64,000 nt of DNA. Source: Perilla frutescens. Lineage: Eukaryota > Streptophyta > Magnoliopsida > Lamiales > Lamiaceae. A program made the translations under genes and the position numbers. A model generated the notes under the pieces. That model did not search any database, was not told the DNA's origin, and was given only the letters and a program-made list of their open reading frames with translations. Within the stretch, counting starts at the first letter, position 1. Every line of letters starts with the position of its first letter. Positions 12,468 to 23,348 of the stretch are shown here, piece after piece. The stretch lies in assembly GCA_026008535.1 (NCBI GenBank), contig BRKX01000004.1:45157501-45221500 (forward strand), given 5' to 3'.

Positions 12468-13241
12468 TCAATCATAAGTCGGGCCCTTCCCTTTCTCCTT
12501 GTATGGCCATCGTACTTCCTCTTCGCCTTCATCCGGGTCCTCATTTTTCTCTTCCTCGTCTCCAACATCAACTGTTTCTGGGACGGTGAACTTGAATGTT
12601 CTCATGCGGATGCTCCCTTCGGGATACTGATGGGGCATACACTGTCCCAGACCCTGAGAAGCGGACACAGGGGTCCACTAGTTCACTTGAGGAGTGTAGG
12701 AAAATAGGGACTCGGTGTGGTTCACGATCCAGACATTTGAGGGTCCCGCTCCTGTGGTTCCTTCGTCGTGAGGGCGTGGCGCTTGAAATCCAGGGGGACT
12801 ATTAAGAGTCGCCCTTTGCAGTTCTAGCTCTACCATGAGAGAGGGGTTTTGCTCATCTGCTTGCTGCTCGGCTAAGACGTGCACGTGGCCATACTCCGAT
12901 ACCCAACGAGCCATTAAGGCTGACGAGAACTATGTCAGGTTTCCAATTTCAGCGTACGTCTCGGGATCACGGGTGATCGTGCTTTGCAGGATACGGTACA
13001 TTGTAGGCCTCTAAGCAGGTGGCGCATGCTCACATATGCGGATGCACGTTTCCAAGTCGGATACACTTCCGGGCTCCCCTCCGTAGCCATTCACCCAAGC
13101 CCACATTTCGAGGTATCTTGCCATGTAGGACAGCAATTGTTCGTTGTCATTCCAGGTTTTCCTTCGGAACCTCTCAACTCTCTCTTGCATAGGGAGAAAA
13201 AGAGGCACGTTCTGCCTCGCTGTCGAACGACGCTTAACCAT
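12468..13241 (-). pseudogene. extra ORF between primer-binding site and gag in the Tekay-type element
   Basis: Three open segments (13241-13011, to 12678, and to 12468) are all in the same frame. They are separated only by stop codons (TAG at 13011-13013, another TAG near 12936, and TAG at 12678), giving one ancestral frame of about 257 codons from an ATG at 13241. The first part has MVKRRSTARQNVPLF, an arginine-rich segment and aromatic residues (LEMWAWVNGYGG). The last part is strongly acidic (DEEEKNEDPDEGEEE) and ends in KEKGKGPTYD. It starts about 540 bp downstream of the primer site and ends about 370 bp before gag, on the same strand. I recognise no domain. Keeping frame through three stops and no indels argues that it was a real gene. 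Confidence 0.7.
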
Positions 13242-13778
13242 CTAGAAGAGAATAACTTAATCAGTCTAGATTATAAAAGGAAGACCTAAGGTCCTCCTGA
13301 GATCAAACTAACGTCTAGATTAATCTTGCATGCATAGCTCCTTTTTATTAAGTAGTTGACAATTTTATAAAAATTTTGGTGCCCAAAGTCTTTAAACATA
13401 AATTGTTTACCTTTTCTTTGAGTCAAAATTTTGAGAAATGAATTTAAGCCTTTTTAGGATCGAAAAAATCTTTTCACAAACTTTCCATCTGGGAAATCAT
13501 CTTACCCGAACACCTTTTACTTGGAATTTCATTCTCACGGTTTTTCTTTTATCCATAAAACAGGTATGCTTGCTCAAATATTTTCCCTTCCTGTATTCCA
13601 AAAATCATGAATCCAACATCAAAAATTTCTGTACTATCATACCTTGATTTTTGGTTGAGAATACGAGGGTGATGGCGAGCTGTGGGTTGCTGCTTTAACT
13701 TATCAAAGAACAACTTATATTCACACAAACCTTTTAGCTTAACTTAAACAAAAGACAGGTCTGCAGAGTTGCAAATCC

Positions 13779-13790
13779 GCTCTGATACCA
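13779..13790 (-). promoter_or_regulatory. primer-binding site, tRNA-iMet type
   Basis: The minus strand reads TGGTATCAGAGC two bases inside the 5' LTR. This is the standard complement of the 3' end of plant initiator methionine tRNA. Confidence 0.95.
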
Positions 13791-13792
13791 TC

Positions 13793-16700
13793 TGTAACAG
13801 CCCGGTCCCGAGATAGGGATTAACGAATGGGGACGGGGTGTTATTAAGGGATTAATGAATAAAGTCGGAAGATTTACAGAGAAGTTTAAGAACAAAGATA
13901 TTCTTTAGAAGATAGGCGGTGATGCTCGGGTTTACTTGAGTTAAAAGGAAACATGCTTAAGCGGAATGAAACGGCTAACTAATCAGATACCAACGTGAAT
14001 AGGCCTCTTCGTAGGCAAACTGAAAACATACTCGAGAAATGGAGATAAACATAATATGCATCTTATAAATATTTAATCATGTTTGGGGATATTCTTAGAG
14101 TCTCGACGATCATAACAGAACTTAAACGGAATTAGAAGAGTGTATCAGAGTAGCAGAAACATCATGGGGTTTCAAACATAATTCAGATAATAGCAAAACA
14201 GTCTTGGCAGCCAACCCACATCCACAGCCACCAACATCCTCAGCATCTCAACCTGAAAACATTTGAAAAGAGGGGGCATGAGCACTAATGTACTCAGTGG
14301 GTTTTAGCAAAAATACTTTAATAACTTCAAGATATCAACTAGTTAACAGACGATATATGGAGAACAAAATGCAAAAGCCCTCTCCATATCCGTAAAACAT
14401 TTTGTTTTCTTTTGGGGCCAACTTAGCTCAAACCTGATGTCAACTGCACCCTTAGACATGCCCTAGGATAGAAGAGGGGTTACCTCAAATATCCGAACGA
14501 GTTTGCGAGGGAGAAACCCAGCAGTGACTCCCTTAAGAGTTCTTGAGCTCAAATCCTGCTTAAGTGAAAAGCTAAGTTCCTTCTTTTCTTAACCTTACTA
14601 GCAGCATCAAACTTAGAACAATGTCTAAGGGCTAATCCTTTACTACTACATGAACTCGGCCTACAAGGGATTTAATGCTACCCTAACAAGGCAAATCTTA
14701 GTTCTTAATTCTGCGAGCTTAACAAGCATAAACATTCAATTCCAGGAAAAGAACGTAAATAAATACGAATTGAAACTAAAGATAGTTCTAAACATCTCAT
14801 GCTAAGCATAAACAATACTTTAGTAATTCTATCATTTCTAAACATGCTTGGGAGCTCAAGTAAAACATAATATCTTCCTTTCTCCTTCCTTGTATAGAGA
14901 TCAATCAGGCAGAGCAAAAATACTTTATTGGATATCTCATTTGCCCTAACATGCTTCTAGAGCTCATTAGCTCAAACTTTAGATGAGTATAGATTTACCC
15001 ACCTTGATCATGGAGCAGAAGATGTGGCAATGAGCTGATGATCCTTTTTCAAATTCCCACGAGGTTCACTTCCTCCTACAAAAGTCGAATTATCGACCTA
15101 GCGGCCTTCTACGAGGAACTAGCTAAAATATGGAATTAAATAATACCCATCTTATATATTTAGGACTTAATCATGGATAGCACGAATTTATGACTTTATA
15201 AAGATCTGAGAAGGATTTATTTTAATGAAGGAACTTCTCGACTTATTTTCTAAATTTTTAGACGGAAATTAAATTTGAATAACTTAATAGAATTAAATCG
15301 GGAATAACTTGAATGTTTCTCTAAAATTTAAATCGAATATAGCTTGGAAATATCATGGTTTGAAAAACTCAAAAAACTCAGAAAGAGGGTACAAAATAGC
15401 CGGAAAATCGGCGTCGGACGACACGGGGAGGAGACCGCGCGCCTGCGGTACCCCGCGCAGCCCCGTACCTGCGCACCCTCCACGCTCGCGGGCTTCTGGG
15501 CCGAGGGGGGTGTTGCGCGACCGCGCACCCCCCCGCAGTCGCGGCACATGGTTTCTCTCTCTTCCGCCCAATTTCTGGGCAGATTTTTATCTTCCGAGTT
15601 CTTCGGTGTTCGTCGATTTCTTCGTCGAACACGAAGAACACTAGAAAATTTTCTTAGATAACATACTTTAATTTAAAAAGAAATCATCATAACAACGAAA
15701 ATAATCATGATAATCCTCTTGAATAATTAGAATAAATGGAGAAATCCTTAGTATAAACTTTGAACGGAACTTCAGCGGATAAACGAGACTATCACTAGAA
15801 ATAATGACGAGAATAACAACGGGAATAATTAACGAGAAATATAACAGAATGCTATAACTTGGAACTTCAATAAATCAAAATACAACTTGAGGCGGAAGTA
15901 AATGAGTAATAACGAAGAACACGAAGAACATGAAGAACGGAAAGTAAATGCGGAATTTAAAAGTCGAAAAGGAAATGGAATCGCGCCCGACGAAAAAGAA
16001 TGGACGGGGTTAGGTGCGTCGAAGAAAAGTGGCTAGCTCGGTGTCTCGTCGAGTCGCAACGGCGGTAGAGCCACCTGCTATGACCCAACGGCGCCCCTAG
16101 CACCTTCCCTCACCGTATCCCTTCCTCGCCACTCCGCTCGTCGTTTTGCAGAACACTCACGAAGAACACTCTTTTACTTCGGCAGAACTTTCTCGGCTCT
16201 CATGAGCTTTCCCACTCTCTCGGAAGTGAAATGGATAGAATGAATGAACAAATGAATGGTGAGGGGTGGCCCTCTATTTATAGGAGAAGCTTTGGCTTCC
16301 CTTGGAAGCCATTGCAGTGCGGAGATACTGTAAAAGTTACCTCAGGTTCGGTTAAAAGCTGTTTTATTCGATGTCGAGGTCCAAATGACTTCAGACACGA
16401 AATCTAAAAATATTGGGAGACTCGTTGGCTCGAATACTAGTTAACCAACTTGATTTGTGAAGAAGACGGGGTTGTCAGAAGAAAGATGAGCAAAGATTCC
16501 CTATTACTTTTTACTATTCACTCAGACTGACAGATTTTACTCCCGAGCGTTCGATTGACCTCAGAATGGAAATCTGTGAACGCCAACGGAATCCTTGAGT
16601 CATTTCCCATATGAGGGACCTGACAGAACTGGACTCGAATCAACGAGGAGGATTTCGTAAATTTCTCAAAACACAAACGCACGCAAAAGTTACTATTCAT

Positions 16701-16988
16701 TCCCCTTTTTAAATACGTTTTCCATCACCGGGAACTCAAATGACTTTAGATTTAAAATCCGGAAACACGAGTGTACTCCTTAAGTTAAAACCTTTCTAAA
16801 GAAACCACAAATGGCAATAAAAGAATTAAGATCGTCTTTTCTGAAAAAATGATCTTCACGAAAACTGACTCTTAAAGTCGTGACTGACATCCAACCATAG
16901 CCAATCTTATTTAAATTCCTTCTTTAATTAATTAATTAATTAATATTAACAATTCTCTAAACCTTACTCAAAAATCTGAGGTATTACA
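13793..16988 (-). repeat. 5' LTR of the Tekay-type element (3196 bp)
   Basis: It pairs with 4414-7568. It contains the extra GC-rich segment near 15437-15485 and its own TATA box at 16274-16283. It ends GTATTACA at 16988 next to the CAAAG duplication. Confidence 0.95.
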
Positions 16989-16993
16989 CAAAG
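16989..16993. repeat. right target-site duplication CAAAG
   Basis: It matches 4409-4413 exactly. Confidence 0.95.
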
Positions 16994-17860
16994 ACCCAAT
17001 GAGGATCTTAGCTTCTCAAATCTTGTAGTATCCAAGCTTTTAGTGAATAAATCTGCTAGTTGATCTTTTGTGTTGACATGCTCAATCTTCAGAACTTCTT
17101 CTTCAACTAGGCTTCTGATGTAGTGATGTCTAATATCAATGTGTTTGGTCTTTAAATGCTGGACTGGATTCTTTGATATGTTGATGGCACTCATGTTGTC
17201 AAAGAATAGAATAGGGACATCGTGTGCAGTTTAATAGTCTTTCATCATCTGTAGAATCCACACGATTTGAGTACAACTGCTTTCTGCTACAATGTACTCG
17301 ACCTCAGCTGTAGAGATAGATATGTTATTCTGCTTCTTGCTGAATCAGGAAATAAGATTGTTCCCTACAAAGAAATAAGCACCTGATTTGCTTTTTCTGT
17401 CATCTGGGGAGCCTGTCCAGTCAATATCACTAAAGCCACAATGCTTGAATTTGTGTCAGTGGAATACCAGAGAGCATACTCAGTTGTCCCATTGACATAT
17501 TTGATGATGTTCTTTATAGCGTTCAAGTGACTTCCCTTTGGACATGCTTGATATCTAGCACATACTCTCACACTGTAGGCAATATCAGGTCTGCTTGTTG
17601 TTAGATATAAACAAGCTTCCAATCATGCTTCTGTAGAGGGTGTGATCAACATCATCCTTGTGATCATAGTTGTTGACCCGATTGGAGTTCTCTTATGCTT
17701 GCTACTCTCTAATCCAAACTTCTTAACAAGACCTTTAGCATATTTGGACTGAGATATAAAGATACATTCTTCTGTTTGCTTGATCTGTAGCCCTAGAAAG
17801 TATTTAAGATCTCTAACTTAGCTCATCTCAAATTCAATCTCCATGTCTTTGATAACCCTA
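16994..17860 (-). pseudogene. Ty1/Copia pol remnant (end of RT plus RNase H), split by the Tekay insertion
   Basis: Reading leftward, the conceptual product shows the Copia RT end (YFLGLQIKQ, SKYAKGLVKKFG), the connection motif (YLTTSRPDIAYSV), RNase H motifs (STAEVEYI) and the end block NISKNPVQHLKTKHIDIRHH followed by DLFTKSL and LRSSLGLC. Several stops and small frame changes break it. The Tekay element inserted three codons before the stop: rejoining across CAAAG, the frame closes with a TAA just left of 4409. The end-block wording resembles Sireviruses more than Tork or Tat types. The RT is cut off near 17845-17860, where similarity stops abruptly, so gag, integrase and most of RT are missing. 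Confidence 0.88.
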
Positions 17861-19249
17861 TTCGATCAATCAATCCACGTTAGGAAGACTTGTCAAGTCA
17901 GTGGAAAAAATTTCACTACTCCGGTGTCACGTTTACTGAGAATTTTACACACAGCTAACCTCCCGTTTCTCGCTACCCTTTCTATCCGTACATCTTTTTT
18001 CATTGAATTGAATTATGAGATCTCCTCACAATCTAGATGTCTGACCTATCTAGTTCCCACGGAAAATCTCTCCCAAGACTCTTTTTGATAGTGTATGAAT
18101 AAGTGTGTTTCAATACACGATGACTAGAACACTATTATCTAGTCTAAGACACAACCGTAACTAAGTGTCTCAAAACATTTAAAGCTCTTAAAATAATTCT
18201 TTTGCAGTGCTTCTGTTCGGTGTATGTTCTGCAAGTCATCCTAATAGGTCTGTATCTCAGGTTATTTATAGATGAACAAGGATAGCCTAAACATGGGAAT
18301 AGATGACCTAATTTGATTCGGAAACAAACAAGGAAACTTTCCTTGTTTGGAACCGAGATCAAGCTCGGCCCATGTTAAAATTTCTTCCAACTTTAGAAAA
18401 TCTGTCTTTGACTTCAGTCTTGGTCTCTTCAGTTGAATATGGCAGCTTCTAGATAGATCTCTGAATCTCCCCTTAGTTGTAAACCTTAAACAGCTTCCTC
18501 GATCTAGGAAGAATAATCTAGAAAAAGGATGTTCATGTAAACGTTCAAGAACGTTACTATGAAAATTGTTGATCTTTGAGTCTTCTCTTCATTGCAAACA
18601 TCTGTGTACTTTGCAATGTACATTATTAATCTTTGAATCTTCACTTCAAGTAGCACATCGGAATATTTTTTATGCTCACAGGCTGACTTCAGGTTATCAC
18701 TCAAGCTAGCTGGTAGTACTCAGCATGTTGAACAATCTCTATTGTGGCACAATGCACAACAATCTTCTTCTCAACTCAATCTAAACTCCTTGCTTTGAGC
18801 TGTCTTTAGGTAGTTCAAATCACGTTCATGTACATTATTATGAACGTTGTCTAGAATAGTGGTAATGTACTTGGAAAAAACAAATACTGGAGTAATTTAT
18901 GAATTGCCATAAAGATGAATGATAATCAATTACTTATAACAAGAGCATTGTAAAGCTCTTGATAAATAAACATAGTGCAGTGACACCATTAAATCATTAA
19001 TTATGAACCAACTTCAATGATTGGGTCACATAAGACACTAACATTTATGGTCTCAAATTCAATTCGAAAGAAAAGGATATTAATTGATAAAGTTGACAAC
19101 TTAACATTTTATATGGAATAGTGAATGAGATATGAAATTGTCTATTCCACATTGAATAAATATAGTTGATGAGACCTATTAATGAATGATTTCAATTTTA
19201 GAAAATATAATCAAGTGAGGCTATCCCATTGGTCAATCATGTGGTGTTG
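17861..19249. other. unassigned interval, possibly decayed LTR-like sequence
   Basis: I recognise no gene. A minus-strand TATA-like 'ctataaataacc' lies near 18255-18270, followed by promoter-like spacing. An LTR of the Copia or a neighbouring element is possible, but no partner copy was found in the window. 18960-19249 is AT-rich with no visible signal. Confidence 0.35.
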
Positions 19250-20790
19250 TGATAAGTCCATTTATTTCGTATTTTTATGGGCATTTTGTTCGTTATAAAT
19301 GTCATTTTTAGTGTGTTTTGAGTCAAAAAGAACCAGGTTGAGGTTAAAGGACATTTCGGAGGTCGAGTCTGGCGAAAGGGGCATTTTATGCCCAATTATT
19401 CACGATTATCTCATCGCTTACATTGCATTCAAAGGCACATGGAACTTCTTCAGTATCCATCCTACATTTGGGAGGCAGAATGGGCATATCAGAAATGGAT
19501 AGAGTTGACCAGATGATGCCTTCCCCACATTGCTCGTACAGACTCGACAACAGGCCAGAATGGGCATTTGCGGAAAACTCAAGATTCAGTTGGAAGAGAG
19601 AGACGTGAAGGATAGTTGCATATCTGAAGAAGAGTTGGTGATAAACTAGACTTCTAAGAGGTGCTGCAACGAAGAGATAAGCTCAATCCCGGAAAAATAG
19701 GGATTTGATCAAACTGAAGCTTATCCAGACAGATCAGGATGGGCATGCTGAGTCCGAAAATCCAGCGAAGTCCCCCGCCTGTGAGGGAAACTCAAATTCG
19801 GAAATGTAACTATTTAAGCTCCTTAGTTTTCTGGAAATATAAGTTTGGATAGTCAGAAACACTGCTACAATTTCTATTTTTCTGCATTTTACTTTGTCGT
19901 ACGCTGCATTGCAGCAATAAACAATTCTAATAGGCCTTAAGCCTTTGGACATAGGATTATGTTTACAAAATCAACGTTGGTGTTGAGTATTTTTGCCTAT
20001 TAAGTCAGTAAGTTTTCTTTAATATTATGTCTTTAATTTCTGCAAATTTAATTATATCTAGCATGCTTGGCTAGACTTTAATTCTAGTGTTTGAACAACG
20101 AAAATGGTTTGAGTATAAATCTGGACTCGTGAGGCCAAAATGGGCATAGTAATGCATGATAGATTTATGTTGATTCTTGAGCCTTGTTCCACGTGAGTGT
20201 GTGTCTGAAATGCCCAATGTGGCTGATCATTCGTTAGGTAAAGAGGGCACACCACTATTAATTGAATTGACGAATCGTGACTGTGTGTTAGTTCATATAG
20301 TAATAAGAGAATCAATAGGTTGTTGTGTGCACACGAGGAATCGATAAACACAATAAACTTGGGTTCATCTAGGGCACATTGTTGTTTATTTGCTTACATC
20401 TTTTAGAGGAATCTGGAGGTGGGTGATACGTTAGGGGTTTATTTAACAAAGAATTGCTTTTAAACCTAAAATGAAATGATGAATGAGGAGACGCAGAGAG
20501 GAATCCGGTCTCCATAACTAAGTGATTTATCATGTACGAAAATCGGTGTGCCCATGATCGAGTTGTATTATATTTAAACCAAATTCAAGTTCAAATGCCA
20601 GAACCGTTGTTATTTGATATTTTCTTTACTATCTTTTCGCAGATTTAATTCAGTATAGTGACAACACCAAAACCCCCCTTTTGTGACTAGTTACTAGAAA
20701 GTAAAATCACAACAGCTCTCTGTGGGATCGACCCCGTACTCATTAGCTGGCTACGCTCGCTGTGGGCACAGGAGCATTACAAATTATTTT
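19250..20790 (+). mobile_element. Athila-like LTR (solo or truncated), plus orientation
   Basis: It starts TGATAAGTCCATTTATTTCG and includes 'gttttgagtcaaaaagaacc'. Near its end it carries the 'tctgtgggatcgacccc' block typical of Athila-type LTR ends. After that, 'aattatttttggagcacgaa' looks like a diverged primer-site region. The same landmarks appear in opposite orientation at about 41975-43537, so the two are family members. No second LTR or coding region follows on the right. The exact right end and a target duplication could not be fixed. TGGGCAT or its complement occurs unusually often. Confidence 0.65.
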
Positions 20791-21020
20791 TGGAGCACGA
20801 AACGACCACGCGTTAGTTGTAATTAGTTTATTTAGCTAACTTGATTCGGGTTTGAGCCATGAACTGTTAGCTTGGATCAATGCATTAATTCGGCTAGCTT
20901 GGGAGATGGTTCACTAGATCAATGCGTCCGTTTGATCGAGAACTTTTGGATCGTATGGCTTGATTAATTAATGCGATCTGATAGTCCCCAGATGAATCCA
21001 GATACTTTTCATATGTTTAT
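20791..21020 (+). other. possible 5' internal remnant of the Athila-like element
   Basis: This is non-coding sequence directly following the LTR, beginning 'ccacgcgttagttgtaatta', with several 'gcttg(g)atcaat' and 'ttaattaatgcgatc' words. I see nothing else in it. Confidence 0.3.
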
Positions 21021-22384
21021 GGGAGTGACTATTTGCACTACTAATTTTACTATTTGCATCACAAAAGAAATAAAGAAAAATAAAATAATTATGAAGTTAC
21101 TTCAATACCCTTTTATTACTTGTTTATATCACTAAAATTACTCAATGCACCACAAATTCAAAACTAAAAAAAAATAAAAAAAGAAAACAAATTAATCGAA
21201 GTATTCATCAACATTTAATAGTTTATTAGAAGTATTAGATGCTGGTATGAGTGTATTGATCGAAAATAATCGAGTTTAGAACGTGTTGTGGTGGGTTTTT
21301 TTTGTCCAGATCGCGATTCGTTCGAACTGGAAATTTCGAACATTTTGGAGTGGTTTGAACTCCATTTTTCAAACAGCAGTGGAGAAAATGGAGTTCAGGA
21401 CGTTCGAATTTAAGTTTTCGAATATATTGGAGTGGTTCGAACTTCAATTTTCGAACATAGTTCGTTTGGAAAATATTTTCTAACACTCTTACACCCTAAA
21501 TTTTTCTAAGTGTCATTCAAATTTTAGTATTCGAACAAATGAGGGTTGTTCAAACTTTAGTTTTCGAAGCAACTTTTTTTTCTAAGTATTGGAGTCGTTC
21601 GAATTAATATTTTCGGACAAGATGAACGTGTTCTAAATTGTGTTTCCGAACACATTTTTTGTTTTTTTTTCAAGTAAAACAAATATTTTTAGAGTGAAGG
21701 GTGTTAATGTAAATGTGTATGGTGCAAAAAATAAAAGGGAGTTTCTGTTTGCACCCCCATATTTACTCTTTGCACCATAGCTTCTCCATGCACCCTCTTT
21801 TTTACTCTTTGCACCCCTAAAATTGACTATAATGCCCTTACTTAAAAAAACATAAAATCTGAAAATTAAAAGCATAAAAAAAATCGCGTTCCGTTCGAAG
21901 TTGTGTATTCGAACATTCTGAATATGTTCGAAGTCTTCTGTTCGAGCATAATGGATATGTTCGAAGTCTTGTATTCGAACGATACTTAAAAAAAATTCAT
22001 GGAGTCCGTTCGGAAATTAATTTTCGAACATGCCATGTTTGTTCGAAAATCAATTTTCGAACAAACATGATGTGTTCGAAAATTAATTTCCGAATGTGAC
22101 TTATTTTAAAAATTATGTATGTTCGAAAATAAAATTTCGAACAAACACGATAAGTTCGAAATTTCATTTTCGAACCACACTTAATTTTTTCTTTTTGAAC
22201 AAAGGGCATTTAAGTAACTTTAAAACTATTTTATTTTTATTTTTTTTTCTTTTGGGGTGCAAAGAGTAAATATGAGGATGCAAACAGAAACTCCCAAAAT
22301 AAAATATATAATGCATTAAGTAACCGAAGTGCAAAGAGTAAAATCAGTAGTGCAAATAGAAATTATGTATGATTATAGACTCCC
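21021..22384. mobile_element. MITE (outer), Mutator-like, interrupted by a related MITE
   Basis: The left terminal sequence 'ctatttgcactactaatttt' with 'actatttgcat' (from about 21028) matches the inverted right sequence around 22334-22362 (minus strand 'ctatttgcactactgatttt' then 'actctttgcac'). Both ends carry a nearby GGGAGT (21021; complement at 22379-22384), but ~20 extra bases lie between GGGAGT and the repeat on the right, so the exact right end is uncertain. Inside are many TTCGAA-centred inverted repeats. No transposase. Confidence 0.7.
21737..22295. mobile_element. MITE (inner), Mutator-like, 559 bp with 9-bp target duplication
   Basis: Terminal inverted repeats of about 41 bp start GGGAGTTTCTGTTTGCA on both strands, with only about two mismatches. 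They are flanked by AAAATAAAA at 21728-21736 and 22296-22304. A 9-bp duplication is the Mutator hallmark. The body contains an array of GTTCGAAAAT/ATTTTCGAAC palindromic words (about 21890-22180). It is non-autonomous and is inserted in a related element. Confidence 0.88.
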
Positions 22385-22850
22385 AGAATTCATTTTTAGA
22401 TATCCAAATTCAAAGCTTGTATTAACAAATAATCCATAATTTTCCCAACATGAGAAAGAAAGCCCTGCGAAAACACTAACAAAAGTAGAAATATTATAAA
22501 CTAAGAACGTCTCAAATAAATTTTTTATAATTCTAAAATTATCTAATTTTTCAATTAGGGTAATTTAGATATTTATTCAACATCTTACTTATTACAATAT
22601 ACAAATTTAAACGAAACCTTAAATTAAGGCATCAATCCAACAACCATCTTCTCTTTAGCAAACTAATTCATGCGAAACCATTGAACATTAGCTCTCCCAC
22701 AATAAACAGTCGAACACAGGCAATAAATCACAAGAAACATTGGATAAAATTAATTTCATTTGAAAGTCAAAAGTACTGTTCACCGATTTGATTGTTTTTA
22801 ATATGTTGGCCAAGTTATTCCATAAGCCCACTCCATCTCCATCTTCCCAG
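22305..22850 (+). promoter_or_regulatory. promoter and 5' leader region of the tomosyn-like gene
   Basis: After the MITEs the sequence is AT-rich and non-coding. A 5' leader exon most likely ends at 22850 (cttcccag|gtgagc) and is joined to 23328 by a 477-nt leader intron (22851-23327) with consensus ends. No clear TATA box is visible, and the leader start is not determined. The first ~50 bp also include the right end of the outer MITE. Confidence 0.5.
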
Positions 22851-23348
22851 GTGAGCTCAAGAATTTCTTCACATTTTTCTTTAATTTCAGCTTTCGATTT
22901 CTTTCATCTTTTGTGCAAATGGGGGTTCTATGTTTTTCATTTTTTCTTTTTGTATTGAGGGGCGAAGGAGATCACTTTTTAATTTTCGACAATTGTGCTC
23001 TTTATACGTGTTTGGGTTTTCTGCATTGGGATTTTGTAATTGGATTGTTATTTTTATGCTTCAATTGTCTGGTTTATGCTGTTTGTGATTGTAATTAAGT
23101 TTAGAAGACATTCTGCCAACTTGGGAATTGGATTTTTATTTTATTTTATTTTTTTGTTAAGAAATTAGTTTGGAGCTGTGTTTGTCCAAAAAGTTATTGA
23201 ATTTAGCTCAATAATAGAATATATACATAACCAGTCGTTTAGCATTAAGAGCAAGTATGTCGAACATCTGTTGGCAAATCTGTGTATACTTTACTTATGA
23301 TTATGGATGTTCTCTGTTTTTGTGTAGCCGGATGTTACATATAAAAGC

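Larger units (their letters stand above)
4414..16988 (-). mobile_element. full-length Ty3/Gypsy chromovirus (Tekay/Del type), 12.6 kb
   Basis: Two long direct repeats (4414-7568 and 13793-16988) bound by TGTAACAG...TATTACA are flanked by an exact 5-bp duplication, CAAAG. In element orientation (minus strand) the order is 5' LTR, tRNA-iMet primer site, extra ORF, gag, protease, reverse transcriptase, RNase H, integrase, chromodomain, polypurine tract, 3' LTR. This domain order plus a C-terminal chromodomain and LTRs over 3 kb fits the Tekay/Del chromovirus lineage. All coding parts carry stops, so the copy cannot make its own proteins. It sits inside the end of an older Copia pol gene. Confidence 0.95.
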
